Shown here piece after piece: positions 1-7,963 of a stretch of 25,332 bases of DNA. The stretch spans positions 36,613 through 61,944 of the forward strand of contig PDIP01000134.1 of assembly GCA_002811645.1 (NCBI GenBank). Direction: 5' to 3'. Below the pieces are notes generated by a model. The model did not search any database. It was not told where the DNA came from and worked only from the letters and a program-made list of their open reading frames with translations. The position numbers and the translations under genes are program-made. Within the stretch, counting starts at the first letter, position 1. Each line of letters begins with the position of its first letter. The stretch is from Corallochytrium limacisporum. Lineage: Eukaryota; Opisthokonta.

Positions 1-655
1 CCCGGTGTTTTATTCAGGACCGTCCTTGGCGAGGGGGGGGGAGGGGGGAGCGGACAAAGTGAAGGAAAGGGGCGGGGGATTTAACTACAGGTGTCCAACA
101 CACCGGCCGGGAGTTGAAAAAAAAAAGTTGCGATAGTGTTTGAGCCTGTGTGCTTGCGTGTGCGCGTGTCCCCTGAAAGAGAGGGAGGGGGGGGGAAGGG
201 GGCGACAACGTTTGCGAAGGATTCCATGAATTCCATCAGTGAAAAAATGATTTGTCGTATTTCACAGCAGTGCAAAGCTGGCCGATAACCCCCCCCGTCC
301 CCCGGGGGGGCGGGGGGGAGTAGGAGTGAAATGCGGGGACTCTCTTGGGTGGAAGACGAACACCAACCGGGCACTGAGTAGATCGATCTCAACTCTTCAG
401 CGTACTTGGACTGTTAAGCATACTTGCACTGGGCGAGCCCGTACGTTGCAATGAACCCCTCATCACGAGCAGCAACAAATTCTCTGAAATGAATCGAGTT
501 GCTCACATATCCATCACTCAAATTTTGATCCGCAAGCCTGAAAATGGAGACATTGGACAGTTGCGGACAAAGGAAGGCCATGTGCCTGTGATCTGACAAC
601 TAGTAGCGCAGATTCATGCGGGTTGACCCTCTATAATACACCAGTTGGGAACAAA
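1..655. other. Gene-free left edge with G/C homopolymer tracts
   Basis: I see no supportable gene here. The stretch holds G-rich runs near 33-50 and 185-202, a short poly-A near 118-126, and a C-run/G-run cluster at 289-318 (C8, GT, C5, G7, C, G7) that can fold on itself. Open frames in this part are short, proline/arginine rich and driven by base composition. Confidence 0.5.
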
Positions 656-1006
656 CTAAGAACACAGAAAGAATAAGCGACAATATATGGTCAATAACTG
701 AGCCGGAGAGGAGCAAGTCTCAAGTCTCCCAAATGGGGCATGACATGCGCATGGTAGTTTGCTGTACCTCTTCCAGGATTTGCCTTGGCCTGTCGGGGCC
801 ACAAAGACTTGGTTCTGCCCGATCTTGTTGAGCTCAATATGGGGTAATGGGTGTATCTGTCTAATTGCAAAAATATCAAGTCTCATGCAGGCGCACGATC
901 TGCATGTATCAGTATAGGGTAAGCCAAGGGGTGTGCCCTGTGCCGTTGCCATCACCCTCACAAAATCTAGGATTACGTTACAATGCCAAAACGTCATTGA
1001 CATCAC
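656..1006 (-). pseudogene. Possible decayed helicase/P-loop NTPase fragment
   Basis: An open frame of about 116 codons on the minus strand contains, at 776-799, the octapeptide APTGQGKS preceded by QVFV. This matches a Walker A (motif I) strand-loop of RecQ/DEAD-type helicases. An IRQ tripeptide about 25 residues upstream sits roughly where the helicase Q motif lies. No motif II (DExH/DEAD) or later helicase motif is visible, the frame starts at GTG rather than ATG, and the downstream sequence does not look like a helicase. It could be a relic of a longer gene or mobile element, or a chance match. It lies directly behind the 3' end of the secreted acidic protein gene on the same strand. Confidence 0.18.
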
Positions 1007-1009
1007 CCA

Positions 1010-1387
1010 TCAAATACGGCCGATGAGGTCTTCGAAGTCTTCATCCTCGTCATCATCATCCTCGTCATCGTCGCTGGCCTGAGCTTCACTGCTCGCGTCG
1101 ATTGAGGCGCCGCTGGAAGGCACAATAGCAGAGCCGCTATTGACTGAGGCGCCGCTGGAAGGCTCAATTTCAGGGTTGCCAAAAATGCCTAAGACATCCG
1201 CTTCCTCCAGGCGGCAGTCAACATCGTCATCTTCGCAGCGACTAGCACTCTCGGAAGCTGCAAGGATAACGCTGGAAGACTGAATGGCAGTGCTGGACGA
1301 GGCAATGACACCCTCCCGGCGGACAGGTGCGGCAGCAATGCCACAGATCATGGTCATTGCCAAAGCGAGATACGTTGTGTTTACCAT
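1010..1387 (-). CDS. Secreted Ser-rich protein with acidic C-terminal tail
   Basis: The frame encodes 125 residues. The start is the ATG at 1387 because it begins a clear signal peptide (residues 1-20, hydrophobic core LALAMTMICGIAAA); the longer open frame upstream begins only at GTG. After the predicted cleavage comes PVRR, a possible Kex2-type dibasic processing site at residues 23-24. The mature part is rich in Ser and Ala, has two cysteines (51 and 58) inside an acidic patch, two near-identical PSSGAS units (residues 77-95), and a run of Asp/Glu from about 106 to 120 before the C-terminal LIGRI. I do not recognise the family. Such acidic low-complexity tails can bind cations or cationic surfaces, but no function is assigned. 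A TATA-like element lies about 100 bp upstream. The repeat in the protein reflects a duplicated GCGCCGCTGGAAGGC segment in the DNA. Confidence 0.72.
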   Translation of the reverse strand: MVNTTYLALAMTMICGIAAAPVRREGVIASSSTAIQSSSVILAASESASRCEDDDVDCRLEEADVLGIFGNPEIEPSSGASVNSGSAIVPSSGASIDASSEAQASDDDEDDDDEDEDFEDLIGRI

Positions 1388-1484
1388 GATTGAAATGTTC
1401 TGTAGTTTCTTGTTGCAATTTGCTGCTGTTGGTTCAACGTTTGTGTGCACGATGATCAGTCCAAAAGAAGTTACTCGATGGGAT

Positions 1485-1497
1485 CCTTAAACACCTG
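1485..1497 (-). promoter_or_regulatory. Core promoter, TATA-like (CAGGTGTTTAAGG)
   Basis: Read on the minus strand, this is CAGGTGTTTAAGG, ending about 100 bp before the ATG at 1387. It matches the TATA-like elements found in front of the other secreted-protein genes in the window, such as CAGGTATTTAAGG at 13641. Confidence 0.5.
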
Positions 1498-2554
1498 CGC
1501 TGGCCATTGCACACGCTTGTCCTCTGACATAAAGACAGCGGCAGTTGTTCAAGTTTGATCCGATGGCACCGTCCTGTTGATGATACCAATCGAATGATGT
1601 AAATCTTCATCAGTCCACACCACACTTTGTCCCCAGAAATGCTGATTGGAAAACCCTTTCAAACATTGCAAGCTCTGACTTCCCACTTTGCCGTGTCGTG
1701 CGTATGCTCCAAATTTACTTCACTACCAGCCATCTCGATCACCTCCGCCAAAAACTTGTAAATTCAAGTCCTTCGGGTTTTCGCTCCTGTTCCCTCTTAC
1801 CTTATGCATAACTTAGGCATCTACCAGGGTGTGCTTGCGATATATTCCTGTGGTCCATGTGCCTTTAAATCCCAAGCTTCCCTTTCGTCTCACTCTTTCG
1901 CTCCTCACAAACTGTCCACTCGTGTCGCCACTGACCGCAGACAAGCCCAATCGCATGAAAGCCATGGACGCGCATTCTCCCTCAGAATTGACGGGAAACG
2001 GGTAGGGCAACGAACGAGTCACTGAGATAAATGCCCTTGACAGCATCATCTGATTAGCATACGTCGTCTATATAACAAAAAGAGGCTACCGCACCTGAAG
2101 CTACTGGAATAGCCCGGCGAAGCCCGTGTTCACAAAGTGGGTCCAGGCCCGACAGAGGCAGAAAATGGTCAAAAACTTATGTTCTATACCTCAGAAATAG
2201 GAATCGTTGCTTGCCCGCCCCACACGCTGGCAGATTTTGAAACCAACGGAAGCAATTTCTGAGGAAAATGAAAGCGCCGGTATCTAGCCTATCACTTCAA
2301 TACCACTTTGGAACAGCACTGGAAATAACCACACAGAGTGACCAGAGCAGTGGACACCACCGATCAACATCACATCATCTGTGTTTGGTCGCCGTTGTAA
2401 TGCTAAAAACTAAAACTGTCATGATGGTGGTGCTGGAAACCTGGATCGGATTGATAGAGGGAAAAAGTATCGTTTGATCTTTCCGGCACTCCAGCAGAAT
2501 TGTGGGTACCGCATCTGTGTTCTACAGATGAACAGTGGGCACACAAAACCATTA

Positions 2555-2602
2555 CAGCGAACAATACAGCGAACAATACTGTGAACAATACTGTGAACAA
2601 TA
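2555..2602. repeat. 12-bp tandem repeat, four copies
   Basis: Two copies of CAGCGAACAATA are followed by two copies of CTGTGAACAATA, a two-plus-two substructure. On the plus strand one frame reads as a run of Asn/Thr with Ala or Val; on the minus strand another frame reads as a hydrophobic FTVL/FAVL run that mimics a signal peptide but lacks an ATG. Confidence 0.85.
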
Positions 2603-3337
2603 CATGTATGAGATCGATCTCTGGTAACGGGGATGCACACGGCTTGGTGCCGGTGCAGATTCATCCACCCACCGTCCGCGCGACGACCATGTTATTCTGG
2701 ACCCGGTACACAAACAAACTGCGTCCAAACATCATCCTGTTGTTTAAAGGCATATACACATGTGACGCTGAAATTCTGTCACTGCTGTTATAGAAAAAGA
2801 CACACCAGCAGCCTGTAAATGTTGACTCCCTCCCCTCCCCCCGGTCCATGATCGATCTTTTCCCCGCGGGAGGGTCCCAAAAATAAACAAAGCAAGGGGA
2901 CCCCCTAAGAATTGAACGTCACGATCTGAGATGGTTGGGACTAAGACAGATGACCACACGTACACCGCCGGATCCGCCCCGTGCTCAATGAAAGCCCACC
3001 AACCGGGTTTAAGAGTATCAGTGCCCGCTATCTAATTCCATGCTATTGGCTGTGGATGGGGATCACCTCGTGGTCGGACAAGGGGAGTGATGCTCCTGTC
3101 TGTCTGACACGCGTGCGCGTCGGGATCATCTGGGGGGGGTTCTACACATTTGTGTGGTCAGATTTTGGCGGTCTTTTCCGGCTTCGTCATTGCAATGGAT
3201 CATTCCGTCCCCGGGCTGTATTCTCGCCGGTTCATTAAACACAGACAATAAGATGGAATGCGAAATCATTGCTTCTCCTCTCCTACTGTCGAAGCGAGAG
3301 TGGGGTGACTCGACCAACTCTGCCAACTGACACCTAC

Positions 3338-3354
3338 CCCCCACGGCGTGGGGG
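3338..3354. repeat. G/C inverted repeat
   Basis: Perfect 8-bp arms CCCCCACG and CGTGGGGG flank a single G. It is one of several short GC-rich palindromes scattered through the non-coding parts of the window. Confidence 0.6.
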
Positions 3355-3958
3355 TTGGGACCCCGGTAAAATTTCCGAGGAAGAACAACGCAGAATTGCC
3401 CCAGTACCTCGGTACCCAAACCAATCCCTTTCAGACCCTCATTAAAGCGCTATAATCACGGGATATCTGCCATTTTTTCTCCCGGGCGCGAAAAAGAAAA
3501 CCTCCGCACGCCAGGAGTGCAGGAGTCAATTCTTAAAGATGAACAGCGCAGATATTGACGAAGATGAGAAAAGGCGGGGCGGGCAAGGCCGGGACAGAGA
3601 TCCGTTGGCACCAAACCAACTTTTTACGTGCCTGTTGCTCAGGGAAGGAGGAAGAACAAGCTCGCTGGCTACAGCGCCGCTGCATTGCAAAGGTCTCCAA
3701 AGGGACAGGACTAAGGGGAAACACTTGAAAAGCCTTCACACCACACCCCATACAAACTCTATTGGCCCAACTTTCATCTTTTCCATTTCCTTTTGGGTTT
3801 TTTTACGTATTTTGACTGAGTAATCTCCTCACGCATCTATTTTTGTATTAAGTTCTTCAATAGTTATATAGCTATATATACATATATATATCTCCTCCGT
3901 GCACACACACCGCCACTTGTTTGCCCGGCACAATGATCAGCAACCCCGGGTCTTTTCT

Positions 3959-3961
<3 letters not shown>

Positions 3962-4005
<44 letters not shown>
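3962..4005. repeat. (CT)22 microsatellite
   Basis: An uninterrupted CT dinucleotide run of 44 bases. It produces artefactual Arg/Glu frames on the minus strand. Confidence 0.95.
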
Positions 4006-4007
<2 letters not shown>

Positions 4008-4731
4008 CACGCCCCACCCCGCCCTGGGGGGGGGGAGGGTTGGGCCCCTGCTAAACCGTTCCTTGTGTGGGTTGGGCAATAATGGTCCACTGAGAACACA
4101 ACACACACACGTACCTGCGTTCCAAGGGTTTCTTAGTCGTACGTACGGGAATCAATGGAAGCCCTTTGTTTTCCTCCTGACACGTTCTACGAGCGGTGAG
4201 GCGGGCACTGAACCAAAGAAAAAGGCCCCCGCGGATAGATTTTGGAATTTTCTATTTTTGGGTCTTGTCTTTGGTGCGATTCTCGGTATTTTTGACTATG
4301 ACACTTACCGCCGTTAAGAAAACTCAGTGAGAAGGGGGGTTTCGACGGGAAACACCCCTGAACAAAGTGCCAACGAGGCATTCAGTTGTGCGACCTTACC
4401 TCAAAGTTGAAGCAGTGTGGGCGGTGCTTTTGGGGGCAGAAGAGTGTTGAAGACTGCGACGTGACGTTCATGAAAACCAGGACCGGCTCAAGAGATGTTC
4501 GGTGCGGTCAGTGAAACCCGTGCCAACTTCCATAGTAACGTTGTATCGCCTCTCTAGATGGCGGCATACCAGTATAACATGTCGAAAGTTGGCAACAGCA
4601 GGAAGATCTGGTCATCAGTAATGGCCCATCAGCGGTCGCTATGTTCGCTGTTTTCCTTTTTACGTACCGCCTTGTAGGGATGTCATCCAGAGCACCACCC
4701 TCTGGGAAGGAGTCCGTGGAGGGGGTCACTT

Positions 4732-4822
4732 CCCCCCCCCGGGGGGGGGGGCCGGTGGGCTCAGAGGGTGTGTGCACCTGAAGGAATGAGCTCAGAGTTC
4801 CAAACTCCCCCGGGGGGGGGGG
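4732..4822. repeat. Pair of C-run/G-run palindromes
   Basis: C9 followed directly by G11 at 4732-4751, and C5 followed by G11 at 4807-4822. Each can form a foldback, and the G11 tracts could take part in quadruplexes. Homopolymer lengths are at risk of assembly error. Confidence 0.8.
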
Positions 4823-5094
4823 ACTGTCGGGGTTCGTTGTTATTGTTCGGCTCCGGGACTGCCCGCATCCTATTGCAACTCCGGCAGTGCCACTGCGGAC
4901 GTGGTGTGGTGCTTCAGCGCCTTCGATGACTCTGCCTCCATGTGGCACTTATTTGGAATCTTCAGCAACGTTAAATATGCCCTTTTGGTCCATATACTAC
5001 TAAGGGATCTCATGATCCTCCAGTCTGGACTGGTACGAATTTACTTTTCCTGGTTGCTTGAGAGTGCGGTCCTCTCTGCAGACTGTCTGCGCAG

Positions 5095-5814
5095 ATGGCA
5101 GCTCTTCGGAGGACCACGCAACGAAAGCTGCACACAAACTTTCGTAAACTTGGGAGTAATGAGGATGCAAAAGTTTTACAACGGTTTTTCAAACAGAAAG
5201 ATGCTCCATCAGACATTTTTCTGGGCATCCGCATGCCGGTGATTCGCAAGTGGGTTTCGCAACACAGCTCACTGGCAGAACGGGAATGGTCAAGTTTTAT
5301 TACGTCAAATTACCATGAGGAACGAATGGCTGGACTTTTGTTGATTGTCAAAGCATTTGAGCGAGAGAAGGAAGAAATTCACCAGCAGAGGCTTTTCGAC
5401 CTCTATGTTGCTTATATGCCATACATCAACAATTGGGACCTGGTAGACTGTACGTGTAGGTTCATCGTTGGTCCCCATCTGCAATCACGAAACCGGTCCA
5501 TCCTCAACAAATGGGCGGTAGACTCGAGCTTATGGGTGCGGCGCATTGCGATTGTGTCCACACTGCACTTTATCATGCGCTGCAAAGACTGCACCTCGAG
5601 TTACGAAGTCGCCGAACTGCTCCTGGGTGACAAGGAAGATTTAATTCACAAGGCTACCGGCTGGGTACTACGGGAGGCGTGGAAGAAGGAGCCAAAAATT
5701 GCAGAACAGTTTCTGCGTACACATAGAGAGCGAATGTCACGCACCACACTGCGATACGCCATTGAGCGTATGCCCCCTGAACTCCGAGTATCATACCTGA
5801 CCGGCAAATTTTGA
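5095..5814 (+). CDS. DNA alkylation repair enzyme, AlkD/HEAT-like glycosylase family
   Basis: The 239-residue product matches the AlkD family, which removes N3- and N7-alkylated purines from DNA as a monofunctional glycosylase built of HEAT-like helical repeats. Family hallmarks appear in order: FLGIRMPVIRK (42-52), HEERMAGLL (74-82), the catalytic-region motif NNWDLVD (112-118), LWVRRIAIVST (146-156), LIHKATGWVLRE (183-194) and MSRTTLRYAIER (214-225). Trp114, Asp118, Arg149/Arg150 and Trp190 correspond to the conserved Trp, Asp, Arg and Trp of the bacterial enzyme's active-site cleft, so the enzyme looks intact. Length is normal for the family and there is no intron. The ATG at 5095 gives a complete N-terminal helix. 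No TATA box like those of its neighbours lies about 90 bp upstream, which suits a housekeeping gene. It converges on the knottin-like gene, leaving 79 bp between stop codons. The sequence resembles the bacterial family well, but AlkD-like genes also occur in eukaryotes, so recent transfer is not shown. Confidence 0.94.
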   Translation: MAALRRTTQRKLHTNFRKLGSNEDAKVLQRFFKQKDAPSDIFLGIRMPVIRKWVSQHSSLAEREWSSFITSNYHEERMAGLLLIVKAFEREKEEIHQQRLFDLYVAYMPYINNWDLVDCTCRFIVGPHLQSRNRSILNKWAVDSSLWVRRIAIVSTLHFIMRCKDCTSSYEVAELLLGDKEDLIHKATGWVLREAWKKEPKIAEQFLRTHRERMSRTTLRYAIERMPPELRVSYLTGKF

Positions 5815-5893
5815 GATCTTCCCATGGTAACAACTTGATAAGTAGAGGGAGCTTTATAATGAATGGTGGACTGGTTAAAGTTACCTCCCGGAC

Positions 5894-6076
5894 TCATGTG
5901 GGAAGGCACCTCCCCAAGATTGTGGGACAATAGTGTGAGCAGCACTCGTCATCTCCTGCACAGAATTTCCAATTCGTTTTGCAGCCTTCGCTGACAATCT
6001 GATTGTCGGCATCTTCAGCAGGCGCCGCTAAAGCGAAAGCGGCGCCGATTGTAAGGATAGTCGCAAGAGTATGCAT
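5894..6076 (-). CDS. Small secreted knottin-like (inhibitor cystine knot) peptide
   Basis: The product has 60 residues: a signal peptide (about 1-18, core LATILTIGAAFALAA), a short acidic propeptide-like segment (19-30), and a compact domain with six cysteines at 32, 39, 45, 46, 50 and 57. The spacing C-x6-C-x5-CC-x3-C-x6-C is the classic inhibitor-cystine-knot framework with the adjacent third and fourth cysteines. Peptides with this framework include ion-channel toxins, protease inhibitors and antimicrobial peptides from many kingdoms, and also fungal secreted effectors, so the pattern gives fold but not target. It is transcribed from a TATA-like element about 100 bp upstream of the ATG that matches those of the other secreted-protein genes. 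It is single-exon and has no paralogue in the window. The fold assignment rests on cysteine spacing alone. Confidence 0.8.
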   Translation of the reverse strand: MHTLATILTIGAAFALAAPAEDADNQIVSEGCKTNWKFCAGDDECCSHYCPTILGRCLPT

Positions 6077-6167
6077 AGTCTTGTCACGAATTCTCCACTG
6101 TTCTGCAGGGTTTATTGGATTGGTGACAAGGTTGGTTTCGTGCAGGCTCGTACGTCTCTGGCACTGG

Positions 6168-6180
6168 CTTTAAGTACCTG
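6168..6180 (-). promoter_or_regulatory. Core promoter, TATA-like (CAGGTACTTAAAG)
   Basis: On the minus strand this reads CAGGTACTTAAAG, about 92-104 bp before the ATG at 6076. It is nearly the same as the elements before the family A genes (CAGGTACTAAAGG and CAGGTATTTAAGG). Confidence 0.55.
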
Positions 6181-7810
6181 GTTTGTGTACATAATGTCGG
6201 CGAGACGATGGAATGGGTTAGGTTAAGAGAAGAGGTTGGTTGTCTCTGATGAAGATGATGATGCGGAAGGGATTGCTTGCGGATCCAGAGGAATCGCAGA
6301 GCGATAACTGAACCTGATCACAGAACGTCACTCATCGACAAACGAACTGCGTGTGGATTGGTTAATACGAGTTTTCTCTGGCCATAGACACAGAAGGGCC
6401 ACCGATGTGCCATGTGAAGTGTCCCTGATATCCTACGTAGATATTGTCGAGTGCTGAATATTGTAGACAGATACTCCATGTCGGGTAGTTGTCTAGAACA
6501 CTTTCCGTCGATCAGCAGGCACTTGACTCACCGTTTCGGATCTCGGTATTCACAAACACTGCCGCCACTGATTACTGCCGAATCCTTGGCGTGTGATACT
6601 CATGGAGACCATGGGTTGCGTAGAACTGAGCATGTGGTCCTTTCCACCGCAGACAGACCGGGAGGGTCCAGCCAAGACGCAGAGCGTGCGACGTACATAG
6701 CCAAGCTCCAGCCATACCCGCCCACCAAAATACATTTTGTACAGAATTCTTTCGGGGTTACTCTCACCCTTCTTGGACTATTGACCGCAGTGATCGCTAC
6801 TGTCCGTTTCTCCACTTCCACCCTGGCTGGCTGGCTGGCTGGCTGAGCACGACAAGGGTTTACAAGGAAAAAAGGGGAGTTGGGGTTGGGTTTTGGTGGG
6901 TTGCACAGGGAGGAAGAGGCGGGCGTTTGTTTTGTTGTAATATTAGTACTATCGTATTAGACATTTGTCGGGGCTTCGCTCTCCTTCCGAATACGGTCGC
7001 CAGGGGAGAGTTGGACAATAAGGCGGGGTGACCCGTCCGCATACTGCCTGACAAGGCAGTGCAGAATACGGAGGAAATTTCTGCGCAACTTCTGCCTGGT
7101 TGGACATTCGCCGCATGCTGGCCAGCTAGCTTGATTTTGAGGATGACACTGCCCAACCATCCTGAAAATACAATTTGTTGAATATCGGCAGTAGCTATAT
7201 ATGTGACATTTCCTATACACAGAAATCCAACTTTTCACAAGTACAACAATCGCCTGTAGCTGTACGTAGAATGCAAAATTCTCAATTGGTTCAGCAAGTA
7301 AAATAGTAGATCACAATCTGGCTTGGCATGCTCTCCATCAACTGAAAACAGAGACTGAAATGCTCATAAGTTAAACAAAACAAAATTTGTGGTTAAGTTT
7401 AAATATTCTATAGACTCCATTTCTCAGAGGATAGACGACTCGGATATCTGTGTAGGTCATCAAATCAGCCAAAATATCAAATTCTGTCAAGATAGATAAG
7501 TTAGTGCGACAAAATTCAATTCAATGGGGTGCTGCAGGATAGCATTGAATTTAATCAAATTCATCAATCAAACCCTGTCTACAGCCATATAGCGTTTATG
7601 GGGGCCTATATCGTACGTCTGTGTAGATCTGGTGCTACCCTACGAGCATATTTACACTCATGCTCTTCGGTCGGTGACGAGGTAGCTACAATGAAACGTT
7701 TTGGGTACGCTATATCTTCTACTAAGAAATATCAGAATCTGACAGCAAGCTGAATTCAGCAGGGAAATTGTCAATTCCGTCCAATTTTGGTTCTTGCTTT
7801 TAAATCTTCA
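6181..7810. other. Intergenic region without a supportable gene
   Basis: Apart from a (CTGG)5 microsatellite I see nothing recognisable. The 131-codon plus frame at 6451-6846 starts with GTG, ends inside the CTGG repeat and has no family hallmark. From about 7150 to 7800 the DNA is AT-richer and lacks long open frames. Confidence 0.5.
6823..6842. repeat. (CTGG)5 microsatellite
   Basis: Five tandem CTGG units, followed by CTGA. Confidence 0.9.
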
Positions 7811-7811
7811 A

Positions 7812-7963
7812 TTGAGTCTTTATACTTCCAATGATTGTCTTCCAATTGTCACTGGGAACTTGCCGTGCCATCCGCTCCTCATCAATATACGCACTACTTG
7901 TTCCCGCTCCCTAAGTACCTCACAGATCTTCATGGCGGCTGAAGCCGAGATCCGAGAAGATCA
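7812..7963 (-). pseudogene. Orphan copy of the family A promoter, with degenerate start region
   Basis: On the minus strand, 7949-7963 reads TGATCTTCTCGGATC, identical over 15 bases to the block upstream of the family A gene at 10243-10257. After the same 28-base spacing comes AGGTACTTAGGGAGC followed by GGGAACA (7898-7920), matching AGGTATTTAAGGAGCTGGAA at 13642. About 97 bp further on, at 7812-7823, ATAAAGACTCAA aligns with the family A start ATGAAGACTCAA, with ATG changed to ATA. No signal peptide or cysteine module follows. This looks like a relic of a third family A gene, or a promoter copy that lost its gene. Inverted orientation relative to the two intact copies argues against simple tandem duplication. 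Confidence 0.5.

Larger units (their letters stand above)
1498..5094. other. Long intergenic region without a supportable gene
   Basis: This stretch separates the acidic secreted protein gene from the DNA repair gene. It holds a 12-bp tandem repeat, a G/C hairpin, an AT-rich alternating tract at about 3863-3892, a (CT)22 microsatellite and two C-run/G-run palindromes, listed separately. Several open frames of 60-146 codons exist on both strands, but none has a signal peptide, recognisable domain or paralogue here. The 146-codon minus frame at 4508-4948 begins with GTG and crosses the C/G runs. Confidence 0.5.

Noticed and set aside
2403-2600. Minus frame with a hydrophobic N-terminus and His-rich end, resembling a secreted peptide
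   Set aside because: The frame opens with TTG, and its signal-like stretch is simply the 12-bp repeat in translation.
4508-4948. 146-codon Pro-rich minus-strand frame
   Set aside because: It begins with GTG and spans both C-run/G-run palindromes; nothing else supports coding.
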